From contig NZ_CP117452.1 in NCBI RefSeq assembly GCF_030687895.1, forward strand, positions 1,381,501 to 1,445,500: a stretch of DNA of 64,000 bases, written 5' to 3'. A program made the translations under genes and the position numbers. Below the pieces are notes generated by a model, which had not been told where the DNA came from, searched no databases, and saw only the letters and a program-made list of their open reading frames with translations. Of this stretch, positions 9,318-20,209 are shown one piece after another (position 1 is the first letter of the stretch; every line of letters starts with the position of its first letter). Origin of the DNA: Pseudomonas sp. FP198 (GTDB taxonomy: Bacteria > Pseudomonadota > Gammaproteobacteria > Pseudomonadales > Pseudomonadaceae).

Positions 9318-10445
9318 TTACTGAGGCGAAGCTTCGGTTTTAGGTTTGCCGAAATGCCACTCGTAAACCACGAACTTGAAGTCTTTCAGGTCGCCGTTCT
9401 TGTCGAAGCTCAAGTCACCGGTAGGTGTCTTGAAGGTGCCGGCGTGGATGGCTTCAGCCACTTTGCCTGCGTCTTCGCTCTTGGCAGCCTTGATCGCGTC
9501 GGCGATCACGGTCACTGCGGAGTAGGACGGGAATACGAACGGACCGCTCGGGTCTTCTTTCTTGGCCTTGAACGCGTCAGCCAGGGCGACGTTGGCCGGA
9601 TCCTGGTCGAACGATTTCGGCAGGGTCACCAGCAGGCCTTCGGAGGATTCCTTGGCGATTTGCGAGATCGAGTCGTTACCCACGCCTTCCGGACCCATGA
9701 ACTTGGCCTTCAGGCCTTTTTCCTGGGATTGACGCAGGATCAGGCCCAGCTCCGGGTGGTAGCCGCCGTAGTAGACGAAGTCGACGTTGGCTTGCTTGAG
9801 CTTGGCGATCATCGAGGAGAAGTCTTTGTCGCCGGCGTTCACGCCTTCGAAGACGGCCACTTTCACGCCTTTGCCTTCGAGGGTTTTCTTCACGGCGCTG
9901 GCGATGCCTTCACCGTACTGCTGCTTGTCGTGCAGGACCGCAACGATTTTCGGCTTGACTTGGTCGGCGATGTAGTTGCCCGCTGCCGGACCTTGGGCGC
10001 TGTCCAGGCCGATGGTGCGGAAGATCATCTTGTAGCCGCGCGTGGTGATGTCCGGGCTGGTGGCAGCCGGGGTGATCATGATCACGCCTTCGTCTTCGTA
10101 GATGTCCGAAGCCGGCTGGGTGGAGCTGGAGCACAGGTGGCCGACCACGAACTTGATGCCGTCGTTGACGACCTTGTTCGCGACCGCGACCGCTTGTTTC
10201 GGATCACAGGCGTCATCGTATTCAACGGCTTCGAGTTGCTTGCCGTCGACGCCGCCCTTGGCGTTGATCTGTTCGATGGCCATTTTTGCGCCACTGAACT
10301 GCATGTCGCCGTATTGGGCTACAGGGCCGGTTTTCGGGCCGGCGATGCCGATCTTGATGGTGTCGGCGGCGAACGAATGGCTGGCAACCCCGGCCAGAAC
10401 CATAGCGGCAAACAGTTTGGAAATCTGCTTAGTAGCCTTAGTCAT
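9318..10445 (-). CDS. livK: Branched-chain amino-acid ABC transporter substrate-binding protein
   Basis: 375 residues. A Sec signal peptide covers about the first 26 residues (KLFAAMVLAGVASHSFA, cut before ADTIKIG). The mature type-I periplasmic binding protein has the family phrases IKIGIAGPKTGPVAQYGDMQ, CDPKQAVAVANKVVNDGIKF and SSTQPASDIYEDEGVIMITP. It binds leucine, isoleucine and valine (BraC-like, which also takes alanine and threonine in P. aeruginosa) and feeds LivHMGF encoded just downstream. A perfect 16-bp palindrome lies about 100 bp upstream of the start. Confidence 0.95.
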   Translation of the reverse strand: MTKATKQISKLFAAMVLAGVASHSFAADTIKIGIAGPKTGPVAQYGDMQFSGAKMAIEQINAKGGVDGKQLEAVEYDDACDPKQAVAVANKVVNDGIKFVVGHLCSSSTQPASDIYEDEGVIMITPAATSPDITTRGYKMIFRTIGLDSAQGPAAGNYIADQVKPKIVAVLHDKQQYGEGIASAVKKTLEGKGVKVAVFEGVNAGDKDFSSMIAKLKQANVDFVYYGGYHPELGLILRQSQEKGLKAKFMGPEGVGNDSISQIAKESSEGLLVTLPKSFDQDPANVALADAFKAKKEDPSGPFVFPSYSAVTVIADAIKAAKSEDAGKVAEAIHAGTFKTPTGDLSFDKNGDLKDFKFVVYEWHFGKPKTEASPQ

Positions 10446-10784
10446 AGTGCTCCACTCATGCTGTTGTAGTTTTTATAGTCCTGGCGCCGTAGCAGCAGAA
10501 CCGGGTCAGATATCTTGGATACCCACGCGGAAAATGCCCCTGGCAACTGTACCGGTACAGTGTAGAGCGCCGATTGTTGGCAAGGGAAGCTGGCGCTTGG
10601 GGGCAAAACCTGGGGGTGTCGCTTTATTGAAAGAAAAAGACAGATTGGCGGCGGGGTTGGTCCGGTCAAATCGGCAATCCTTGGCTTTCCTGCGCTTTTC
10701 AATCGGTGCTGCAATTGCAACCGGGTTTTTCTGCCAGACCACCGACGTTATCATTCGCGCCGATTTCTTTTCCGGACAGCTCCC
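10446..10784. other. livK/DUF2288 intergenic region
   Basis: This 339-bp gap separates divergent genes and must hold both promoters. The only strong feature I see is the palindrome at 10546-10561. No credible ORF or RNA was found. Confidence 0.6.
10546..10561. promoter_or_regulatory. Perfect 16-bp palindrome upstream of livK
   Basis: ACTGTACCGGTACAGT is a perfect self-complementary site 101 bp before the livK start codon. Its length and position suit a dimeric repressor or activator operator. Which regulator binds it is unknown. Confidence 0.5.
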
Positions 10785-11090
10785 ATGAATCAAGAACCTA
10801 GCACCCTCTATGCCAAATTGCTCGGTGAAACCGCATCCATTACCTGGAAGGAGCTGGAACCGTTCTTTGCCAAGGGTGCCCTATTGTGGGTCGATCCGGC
10901 ACTGGATCTGATCGCCGCAGCCGAGGCCATTGCCGAGGACGAAGGTACCAAAGTCGCCGCCTGGCTGGCCGGCGGGCAGCTCGCCAAGCTGTCTGAATCG
11001 CGGGCGCTGGATTTTCTCGAGCGTGATCCGCTGCTGTGGGCCGTGGTGGTTTCGCCGTGGATAATGATCCAGGAAAGGGCGTCGAATTGA
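10785..11090 (+). CDS. DUF2288 family protein
   Basis: A 101-residue soluble protein. The text TWKELEPFFAKGALLWVDPA and the closing WAVVVSPWIMIQERA match the DUF2288 family, which is common in Pseudomonas and cyanobacteria and has no known role. No signal peptide or membrane segment is present. ATG 10785 is the only sensible start. It is divergent from livK, and the next gene converges on it. Confidence 0.8.
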   Translation: MNQEPSTLYAKLLGETASITWKELEPFFAKGALLWVDPALDLIAAAEAIAEDEGTKVAAWLAGGQLAKLSESRALDFLERDPLLWAVVVSPWIMIQERASN

Positions 11091-11278
11091 TCGATGCACC
11101 AAGTTGGTCCGTGTTTTGACATCTCGCAAAGTGTGTAGGTGAGTAGCGTGATGACAACCTGCCGTGGCGAAACGCCACAGGGCAGGGTGACGTATACGTA
11201 ACGGGAACAGTTTTTGGTGCGGCCGGTGGGCTGCCTAATTGTTTCTGGATGTTGTTCAGGTGTTGGATTCAAGACTGC

Positions 11279-11350
11279 CATCGCGAGCAAGCTCGCTCCC
11301 ACAAGGGATCAGTGTTCACAAATCCTGTGGGAGCGAGCTTGCTCGCGATT
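11279..11350. repeat. REP pair (REPIN), GTGGGAGCGAGC type
   Basis: ATCGCGAGCAAGCTCGCTCC and its inverted copy are separated by about 27 bp. The pair occupies the 3' intergenic space between DUF2288 and the tubulin-like gene. Just upstream, 11159-11185 holds a smaller hairpin (CTGCCGTGGCG/CGCCACAGGGCAG) without a T-run. Confidence 0.9.
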
Positions 11351-11375
11351 GAGGCGACTCGGTCCCAGCGCCAGC

Positions 11376-13388
11376 TCAATAACTCTTGCCCGTATGGTTA
11401 TTTAGCGAAATAACCTTGGTCTTGCCAATCCGGTGACGGTAGATCTCACGCAGATACTTGATGGACTTCTTCACGCAGTCCCGGGACAGCCGGATGTCGT
11501 TGATCGAGACAAATTTTTCCTTGTCGCTGATCAGCTCGCGATATTTCTTCTCGTACATCGGCTTGATCGCGTACCAGTTGGTGTCGAGGATCTTCGCCGG
11601 GTTCTCGAATTCATTGAGCAGCTCGTCGATGCGTGCTTCGTCGAATTCTTCATTGATGATGAAGTCCAGGATCGAGTTGTCCAGGGTCTCGTCGAAACGA
11701 TACGGCGTGCGCGCGAAGCAACGCTTGATAAACGCCACGATCAGGGTCAGGAAGTCATCCGACAGGCACGGGCTCTTGGCGATCAGGGTAGTCAGCGACA
11801 AGTTGGCCGAGGCGCCGATCACCAGCGCATAGCGCTTGAGCGTGGTGTTCGGGAACAGGCTGTTGAGGTGGGTCTTGAGCCGGTTCAGGTCCATGTAGGA
11901 CAGCTTGTAGTCCTTGGGCAGCGAGACGATCGACACCACCGACGAGCAGTTCTTGAAGAAGTGCAGGTCGTGCAGGGCGGCGGCGTCGTAGCCGGAGTTC
12001 TTGTATTGCTCCAGCGAGGCCCGGTAACGCTTGGACTCGATCGGCAACAGGCTGATGCCTTCGATGGCCTGGGTGACCTTGTTGAAGTGCGGCAGGTCGA
12101 TGGAGCGGAAGAACAGGTCGTCGATGTTCAGGCGTGGCGGCTCTTTTTCGAACACCTTGAACTTGTCGCCGCTCGGCGCCGGGGTTTCCGGAACAACGGA
12201 TTCAGCGTAGGCAATCGCCACCGGGCCGGCCAGGCTCATGAACAGGTCGTTGGCGTCCAGGCGGATGGTTTCGCCGATGTCGATGCCGGCGCGCCGGAAG
12301 TAGTTCTGGTCGTAATCGGTGGTCACGGCCTGGGCCGTGAGGATGTTGAAGATCTGCTGGGAAATGTACTGGTTGGCGTGCTTTTCCATGGCATTGACGT
12401 CAATGTTCTGGATGTTGCCGTCATCGCTTTCTTCGGCGTAGCGCATGATGTCGTTGGAGATCAGCATCATCGCGTTCCATGGCCGGATACGGCCCATGAC
12501 GCTGGCTTCGCTGCTGTCTTCGTTGGCGAAGTTGTACGAAAAATCCCATTCTTCCGAGAGGTATTTGCACAGCAGGCGTCCGGCGTTGATGTGCAGCGCC
12601 TCGGACATTTCACTGCGGTGATCGGAAATGTTCGGCAGCACGCAGATGCCGCTGGTGAAAATCGGTTCGAAGACGAAGGAATGACCGCTCTTGCTGTCGT
12701 GTTCGTCCATCGGCTTGGTGTCGAACGTCTTGTTCATGTACGAGTACTGCTGGGCTAGGCCGAACTCCGAAGCCATGCCCGAACCGGTACCGCCGCCGGC
12801 GCTGAAGATCGAGAAATACAGGCGCGACTGGTTGGCCTTGATGCCGCAGCTATCTATCAGGTACGAGTGGATCATTTTCCAGTCGGGGCTGGAGAAGCGC
12901 TGGGTGTCCTTGTTCAGGATGATCTTCGCCAGGTACTGGCCGAGGATCGGCGCGTTACCGGCACCACCGGCGTGGACTTCGGAGAGGTCCATGATTTTCA
13001 TCTTGCTGTAGTCGCGCAAGAACCCGCTTTTTTCGCCCTTGCGGGAAAAACGGATACGCCCGGCGATGTCTTTGTCCAGGTCGCCGAGCATGACCAGCGG
13101 TTCCACCAGGAACACCGGTTTGCTCGCCTTGCTGGTGCCCAGGCGCAGGTTGCGCATCCACTGGGCGGGGCGATAGCCCTTGTCACCGTAGTGCTTGTCT
13201 TCGGCGTTGAATTCGTTGAGGTAGAACTTGCGCGCGTTGTAGACCAGTTCCGCTACGTCCAGGGCGATGTTGGAGCCGCAGCGCCCGAGGCCGATCAGGC
13301 ACACCGAGGGGAATTCCTGCTGGCCACGTTCGCTCTCGTCATCCACCAGGTGGCGGCGGGCGCGGGAATACGGCATCACGCAGGCCAT
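11376..13388 (-). CDS. Tubulin/FtsZ-like GTPase-domain protein (main frame)
   Basis: 670 residues in this frame. Two glycine-rich motifs match the tubulin superfamily nucleotide pocket: VCLIGLGRCGSNIALDVAEL at about residue 29, as in the first Rossmann loop, and FSAGGGTGSGMASEFGL at about 196, which carries the tubulin signature GGGTGSG. GGAGNAP at 141 fits an intermediate loop. It is far longer than FtsZ (~390), and the C-terminal ~400 residues are not recognisable, so it resembles the Tubulin_2 (PF13809-like) group rather than cell-division FtsZ. The first ~17 residues of this frame are probably not native: the natural N-terminus lies in another frame (next entry), implying an indel near 13364. 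No partner gene is adjacent. Function is unknown. Confidence 0.65.
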   Translation of the reverse strand: MACVMPYSRARRHLVDDESERGQQEFPSVCLIGLGRCGSNIALDVAELVYNARKFYLNEFNAEDKHYGDKGYRPAQWMRNLRLGTSKASKPVFLVEPLVMLGDLDKDIAGRIRFSRKGEKSGFLRDYSKMKIMDLSEVHAGGAGNAPILGQYLAKIILNKDTQRFSSPDWKMIHSYLIDSCGIKANQSRLYFSIFSAGGGTGSGMASEFGLAQQYSYMNKTFDTKPMDEHDSKSGHSFVFEPIFTSGICVLPNISDHRSEMSEALHINAGRLLCKYLSEEWDFSYNFANEDSSEASVMGRIRPWNAMMLISNDIMRYAEESDDGNIQNIDVNAMEKHANQYISQQIFNILTAQAVTTDYDQNYFRRAGIDIGETIRLDANDLFMSLAGPVAIAYAESVVPETPAPSGDKFKVFEKEPPRLNIDDLFFRSIDLPHFNKVTQAIEGISLLPIESKRYRASLEQYKNSGYDAAALHDLHFFKNCSSVVSIVSLPKDYKLSYMDLNRLKTHLNSLFPNTTLKRYALVIGASANLSLTTLIAKSPCLSDDFLTLIVAFIKRCFARTPYRFDETLDNSILDFIINEEFDEARIDELLNEFENPAKILDTNWYAIKPMYEKKYRELISDKEKFVSINDIRLSRDCVKKSIKYLREIYRHRIGKTKVISLNNHTGKSY

Positions 13389-13551
13389 CGAGGTTGTCGA
13401 GGATGCGGTCGGTGTTGGTCTCGGTGAAATACAGGTATTGCTGGGTCGCCAGGGATCGCGAGCTGCTCGACAGCGCCGAGGCGTCCGCGCCGTTGGCGGC
13501 CGGGCTCAGGGTCAGATCGGAAACCGCAGTGGCTGTTTTTTTGGAGGTCAT
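13339..13551 (-). CDS. N-terminal piece of the tubulin-like gene, out of frame
   Basis: MTSKKTATAVSDLTLSPAAN begins a Ser/Ala-rich low-complexity head followed by SLATQQYLYFTETNTDRILD and NLDGLRDAVFPR, after which the frame degrades to PPPPGG and stops. The other frame becomes protein-like at exactly this point (ARRHLVDDESERGQQEFPSV). Removing one base, for example one C of the CCC read on the minus strand at 13364-13366, joins the two into one protein of about 725 residues. The cause may be a real frameshift mutation, a sequencing indel or recoding. Confidence 0.55.
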   Translation of the reverse strand: MTSKKTATAVSDLTLSPAANGADASALSSSSRSLATQQYLYFTETNTDRILDNLDGLRDAVFPRPPPPGG

Positions 13552-13907
13552 TGTGCGCCGTATGCCTGACTGGTCGGTTCGACGATCTGGTCATCGAACC
13601 ATCGCGGATGGGAGCTCGCGTCTTTTGATCGCGCGAAGGTCGGCCCAAGCGTTCCAGGCCATGCCGTGGCGCCGCTCGGGAGAATCTTTTTCCTGATTAT
13701 CTGGATCGGCATCTGTAGGACGATCTTTAATCGCGAAGGGGCAAAATGATGGCATTTCCTACAGAAAAATGACCGTCGTCACGAATGCGCCATTCACCAT
13801 GGTCGGGTATCAGCCGCGCGAATGATTGAAGACAGCGCGCACGCTGCTGTCTAGATTGCAGGCTCCGGGCTCGGATGCCTCGCCCAACAATAAGAAGAGA
13901 CGGACCC
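13552..13907. other. Intergenic region between the tubulin-like gene and an MFS gene
   Basis: This 356-bp gap separates divergent genes. It contains an interrupted inverted repeat, CTGTAGGA near 13711 and TCCTACAG near 13755, which could be an operator or a hairpin. No convincing ORF was found. Confidence 0.5.
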
Positions 13908-15257
13908 ATGCAGAACTCGACCCAAGCGGCGAATGCCTGGCGCATTCTGTTCCTGCTGTTCCTGGCCAACCTGTTCAACTTTTTCGACCGCACCATCCCG
14001 GCGATCATCATCGAGCCGATCCGCATGGAGTGGAGCCTCAGCGACTTCCAGATCGGCATCATCGGTACCGCCTTCACCATCGTCTATGCCATCGCGGGCC
14101 TGCCATTGGGACGCATGGCCGATACTGGCTCGCGCAGCAAACTGATGGGCTGGGGCCTGGCGACCTGGAGCGGGCTGACGGCGGTAAACGGCCTGGTGGG
14201 CAGTTTCTGGGCGTTCCTGGTGGTGCGCATGGGCGTGGGCATCGGTGAAGCCAGTTATGCGCCGGCGGCCAACTCGTTGATCGGCGATCTGTTCCCGGCG
14301 CACCGTCGGGCTCGGGCGATGGGCATTTTCATGCTGGGACTGCCGCTGGGCCTGCTGCTGGCGTTTTTCACCATTGGCGCGATGGTCAAGGCGTTCGACA
14401 GCTGGCGCGCGCCGTTCTTTATTGCGGCGGTGCCGGGCCTGGTGCTGGCGGTGTTCATGTTTTTCATCAAGGAACCCAAGCGCGGCGCGGCGGAAACCGT
14501 GGCGGTGTCCCAGGAAAAGGTCGACAAGCCGATTCGCCGGGTGCTGGCGATTCCGACCTTTCTCTGGCTGATCCTGGCGGGGCTGTGCTTCAACTTCGCC
14601 ACCTATGCCTGCAACTCCTTCCTGGTGCCGATGCTGCAGCGCTATTTCGGGATGCCGCTGCACGAGGCGGCCGTGGCGACCGGGATCATGGTCGGTGTGA
14701 CCGGGTTGTTCGGGTTGACCCTTGGCGGCTGGGTGGCCGACAAGATTCACCAGCGCGTGCCCAATGGCCGGTTGTTGTTCGCGGCGTTCAGCCTGGCGAT
14801 TTCCACGGTCACTACCGCTTGGGCCCTGCATGCCGGGCGCATCGAAATCGGCATCTTTGTCGCCGTGTTCAGCGTCGGCTGGCTGTTTGCCTATAACTTC
14901 TACACCTGCGTCTACACCGCTATCCAGGACGTGGTTGAGCCGCGCCTGAGGGCCACGGCGATGGCGTTGTATTTTGCCGGGCTGTATCTTCTCGGCGGTG
15001 GCCTGGGGCCGGTGGTGGTCGGCGGCTTGTCGGATTACTTCGCCCGCACGGCCATGGCGGCCGCAGGCGCCCCACAGATGACCGAAGCGTTCAAGGCGAT
15101 CGGCCTGCATGACGCGATGTACCTGATCCCGGTGGCGCTGCTGTTGACCATGGTGTTCCTGTTCCTGGCCTCTCGCTGCTTCGTGCGCGATGCCAAGCGG
15201 ATGAAGGAAGGGATGAGCGCAGTGGTGGTGCCTGAAGGTGTCGTGGGGGCGGCCTAA
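13908..15257 (+). CDS. MFS transporter, spinster-like
   Basis: 449 residues starting at ATG 13908 (purine-rich AAGAAGAGA upstream; an in-frame start at 13875 is less likely). Twelve hydrophobic segments are expected. NLFNFFDRTIPAIIIEPIR and GTAFTIVYAIAGLPLGRMAD, the first-loop motif of the major facilitator superfamily, are visible, as is MGVGIGEASYAPAANSLIGD, typical of spinster-type carriers. The substrate is unknown; relatives carry organic acids or aromatic compounds. It stands alone, with REPs downstream. Confidence 0.85.
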   Translation: MQNSTQAANAWRILFLLFLANLFNFFDRTIPAIIIEPIRMEWSLSDFQIGIIGTAFTIVYAIAGLPLGRMADTGSRSKLMGWGLATWSGLTAVNGLVGSFWAFLVVRMGVGIGEASYAPAANSLIGDLFPAHRRARAMGIFMLGLPLGLLLAFFTIGAMVKAFDSWRAPFFIAAVPGLVLAVFMFFIKEPKRGAAETVAVSQEKVDKPIRRVLAIPTFLWLILAGLCFNFATYACNSFLVPMLQRYFGMPLHEAAVATGIMVGVTGLFGLTLGGWVADKIHQRVPNGRLLFAAFSLAISTVTTAWALHAGRIEIGIFVAVFSVGWLFAYNFYTCVYTAIQDVVEPRLRATAMALYFAGLYLLGGGLGPVVVGGLSDYFARTAMAAAGAPQMTEAFKAIGLHDAMYLIPVALLLTMVFLFLASRCFVRDAKRMKEGMSAVVVPEGVVGAA

Positions 15258-15265
15258 CGGGATTT

Positions 15266-15379
15266 TGTGGCGAGGGAGCTTGCTCCCGCTGGGCCGCGAA
15301 GCGGCCCCAGAATTTCCCCTGTTCACTCTGGATTTTGGGCCTGCTGCGCAGTCCAGCGGGAGCAAGGTCCCTCGCCACG
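15266..15379. repeat. REP pair, GTGGCGAGGGAGCTTGCTCCC type
   Basis: Two inverted REPs of the second type flank a spacer with the secondary GGGCCGC-GAA-GCGGCCC stem. The right copy has one substitution (GCAAGGTCCC). It sits between two convergent MFS genes. Confidence 0.9.
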
Positions 15380-15382
15380 GGT

Positions 15383-16927
15383 TCAGTATCGTCCTTGAGT
15401 CTTCTCTTCACGCCCGCGCAATAGGCAGTCGGGCATCGCCACGGCAGCCGCCAACCCTAGCAACGACACCGCCGCGCTGATCATCAGCAAATGCCGGAAC
15501 GTCGCTTGTAGCTCCTCGCGCAAGGCATCCCGTGCCGCGCCCGGCGCGGCGTTCAGGCCGTCGAGCAGCACGTTGCCGGAATGCCCTTCGCCGATCACTG
15601 ACGAACCGGCGAGCTGGGCGAAACCTGAATCCTGCAACAGCGCCAGCAGCAGCGCCGACATCAATGCCACGCCGACCGCGCCGCCCAATGAGCGGAACAG
15701 GTTGGTGGTGCTGGTGGCCACGCCGATGTCCTGTTGCTGCACCGAATTCTGCGAACCCACCAGCGAGGTGGGAAATTGCATGCCGGACGCGATGCCGCCA
15801 AGCAGCATGAACAGGCTGCTGAGCCAGAATGCCGCGGGCGAGGTGAAGGCCATGCCGAGGATGGCGAACGGGAAGAGTAGGGCGCCACTGAGGATCATCG
15901 GTTTGTAGCGACCGGTGATCGAGGTGCGCCGTCCGGCGAAATAGGCGCCCATCGGCAGACCCATCGCCAGTGGCAGCAAATGCAGCGCGGCACTGTCGGC
16001 ACCGGCGCCGGTCACGCTCTGAAAGCGCAACGGCACCAGCACCGTCAGTGAGATCGCCTGGAAACTGGTGAAGAACACCGTGCACCAGCACAACACCGCG
16101 CTGCGGTTGACGAACAGGTGCATGGGCAGCAACGGCTCCCGGGCGCGGCGCTCATGCCAGGCGAATACCCCTAGCACGACCACGGCGCCACCGAGCAGCC
16201 CGAGCACTTCGCGGCTGTGCCAGGCGTGGCCCTGGCCCACCTGGGTAATGCCCAGCAGCAAGGCGGTCAGGCCGATGATCAGCAACACGGTGCCCAGGTA
16301 GTCGATGATGGGCGTGCGTTGCGGCACCGGCAGCCCCACCAGTGTGCGCCGGGCCACGAGCCAGGCGCCCAGGCCCAGCGGCAGGTTGATCCAGAACACC
16401 CAGCGCCAGGACAGGTATTCGGTCATGTAGCCGCCCAGCACCGGCCCGGCGACGCTGGCCACCGCATACATGCTGCTGAAGTAACCCTGGTAACGGCCGC
16501 GTTCCCTGGGCGGGATGATGTCGCCGATGATCGCCTGGCTCACGGAGATCATCCCGCCAGCGCCGATGCCCTGGAAAATCCGCGCCAGTACCAGTTGCTG
16601 CATGTCCTGCGCCAGGCCGCAGAACAGCGAGGCGAGCGTGAACAGGCCCATGCCGAACAGCATCAATGGCCGCCTGCCGTACAGGTCGCCCAGCTTGCCG
16701 TAGATCGGCACCGCAACGGTCATCGCGACCATGTAGCCGGAGATCACCCAGGCCAGCAGGCTGACATCCTTGAATTGCGCGGAAATCGCCGGCATCGAGA
16801 CGGCGACGATGGTCTGGTCCAACGCCCCGAGGAAAATCGCCAGCATCAGCGCCACCAGCACGCTGCGGATGGCGGGTTGCGGGGCTTGAGGCGTATCGGG
16901 CTGATTCAAGGCTGGACCTGCGGGCAT
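15383..16927 (-). CDS. DHA2-family (14-TM) MFS multidrug transporter
   Basis: 514 residues, the length of 14-segment EmrB/QacA-type exporters. Visible motifs are FLGALDQTIVAVSMPAI (motif D1), GKLGDLYGRRPLMLFGMGLF (motif A), ARIFQGIGAGGMISVSQAII (motif B) and GPVLGGYMTEYLSWRWVFWI (motif C plus the DHA2 loop). Proton-driven drug or aromatic export is the family role. Its start lies 51 bp after the pobA stop on the same strand, so it may be co-transcribed with pobA. Confidence 0.9.
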   Translation of the reverse strand: MPAGPALNQPDTPQAPQPAIRSVLVALMLAIFLGALDQTIVAVSMPAISAQFKDVSLLAWVISGYMVAMTVAVPIYGKLGDLYGRRPLMLFGMGLFTLASLFCGLAQDMQQLVLARIFQGIGAGGMISVSQAIIGDIIPPRERGRYQGYFSSMYAVASVAGPVLGGYMTEYLSWRWVFWINLPLGLGAWLVARRTLVGLPVPQRTPIIDYLGTVLLIIGLTALLLGITQVGQGHAWHSREVLGLLGGAVVVLGVFAWHERRAREPLLPMHLFVNRSAVLCWCTVFFTSFQAISLTVLVPLRFQSVTGAGADSAALHLLPLAMGLPMGAYFAGRRTSITGRYKPMILSGALLFPFAILGMAFTSPAAFWLSSLFMLLGGIASGMQFPTSLVGSQNSVQQQDIGVATSTTNLFRSLGGAVGVALMSALLLALLQDSGFAQLAGSSVIGEGHSGNVLLDGLNAAPGAARDALREELQATFRHLLMISAAVSLLGLAAAVAMPDCLLRGREEKTQGRY

Positions 16928-16978
16928 CGCGCCGGGGAGGCGAATGGACGGGAGCCCGCAGTTTAAATCGATAGTTGG

Positions 16979-19233
<2,255 letters not shown>

Positions 19234-19240
19234 AACCGCT

Positions 19241-19417
19241 TCAGCGCAGAGCGTTCAGGGATGCGTTGTGCGGTATGCAGCGTTCGAAGTTGCAACTGGC
19301 GTATTCACGGGGCAACTGCCTGGCCTGTTCGACCCGATAAGCCGCGGTGCCGTACAGCGCTAGCGTGGCCGTGCAGGTGACAAAAATGGCGAGGCGTCTT
19401 CTTGTTTTGATGTTCAT
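19241..19417 (-). CDS. Small membrane or exported protein, 58 residues
   Basis: The start is ATG 19417 with GAGG upstream. The sequence has a basic head (MNIKTRRR) and one hydrophobic segment (LAIFVTCTATLALYGTAAY), then a short soluble tail with two cysteines (ASCNFERC) that could pair by a disulfide in the periplasm. This looks like a single-pass inner-membrane or secreted small protein. It converges on pobR with only 7 bp between stop codons. I know no function. Confidence 0.6.
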   Translation of the reverse strand: MNIKTRRRLAIFVTCTATLALYGTAAYRVEQARQLPREYASCNFERCIPHNASLNALR

Positions 19418-19550
19418 GGCGATGACCTCTGAACGAATACCCGGGGGTACTGTTTTCAGCATAGGTCAGCCATGGCGAGTTGCCAGTCGGGCGGGTTTTG
19501 TGTGTAGCCCGGTATTCAGACCACTGATAGCGCCAGGTGCAGGGATTCAT

Positions 19551-19645
19551 TGTGACGAGGGAGCTTGCTCCCGCTGGGCTGCGCAGCGGCCCCAGGATTT
19601 TGCGGTCGCTGCGCAACCGAGCGGGAGCAAGCTCCCTCGCCACAG
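19551..19645. repeat. REP pair, GTGGCGAGGGAGCTTGCTCCC type
   Basis: Inverted REPs of the second type with the secondary GGGCTGCGCAGCGGCCC stem, in the gap between the 58-residue protein gene and the DUF5064-like gene. Confidence 0.9.
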
Positions 19646-19675
19646 GTGCTTTTCAGGCCCGAAGGGGTGTCAGGA

Positions 19676-20035
19676 TTATTCCAAATGCTCAGGCTTCATC
19701 GGATCACCCGGCTTGACGTCGAGCTGGTGCCGCACGTCTTCGAACATCTCGTCGTAATACTTGTGCATCGAGCCGATGCTGGCGGTCTTGGGCATGCCGT
19801 ACTGCTGGGCGATGCGCGTGGCGTGGCGGGCGAAGTCGAAGGCCTGGTCCTTGGCCAGGAAAAACGTCTCGTCCACGTTCTTGTCTTCCACCGTGCCGTG
19901 TAGCCGGAACGACATGCCTGTGCCTTCCTTGGGATCCTGGGTCACCGCGTAATCGATGCACAGGTTGTAGCTGTAGTCGTCCTTGTTCAGCGCATGGCGT
20001 TCCATGTGCAGGTGACCGGGTTGGAACGTGGCCAT
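19676..20035 (-). CDS. DUF5064-like small protein
   Basis: 119 residues. ATG 20035 is preceded by GGAGAGG, which settles the start over longer readings. The sequence FQPGHLHMERHALNKDDYSY and the C-terminal SMHKYYDEMFEDVRHQLDVK resemble Pseudomonas proteins annotated DUF5064. It is a soluble acidic protein without a signal peptide and with no known function. It stands alone; a degenerate half-REP lies upstream near 20180. Confidence 0.65.
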   Translation of the reverse strand: MATFQPGHLHMERHALNKDDYSYNLCIDYAVTQDPKEGTGMSFRLHGTVEDKNVDETFFLAKDQAFDFARHATRIAQQYGMPKTASIGSMHKYYDEMFEDVRHQLDVKPGDPMKPEHLE

Positions 20036-20209
20036 AAGGGCCTCTCCTTCGAAGGCGTGGAGAACGGCAGACACCGCGCCTGCCGTATAAGTTTTGTGGT
20101 TGCCGACAAACAATCCCCGCCGTTGCCGTGCTGATGCGCGTGCCGGCGGTGCCCTGGACGATAGCCTCGATGCCCGACAGCGAACTTGCTCGCGATGGCG
20201 ATCGAACGA

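Noticed and set aside
13851..15365. 504-residue minus-strand open frame
   Set aside because: It is opposite the MFS gene at 13908-15257, His/Gln/Arg-rich, and even runs through a REP element.
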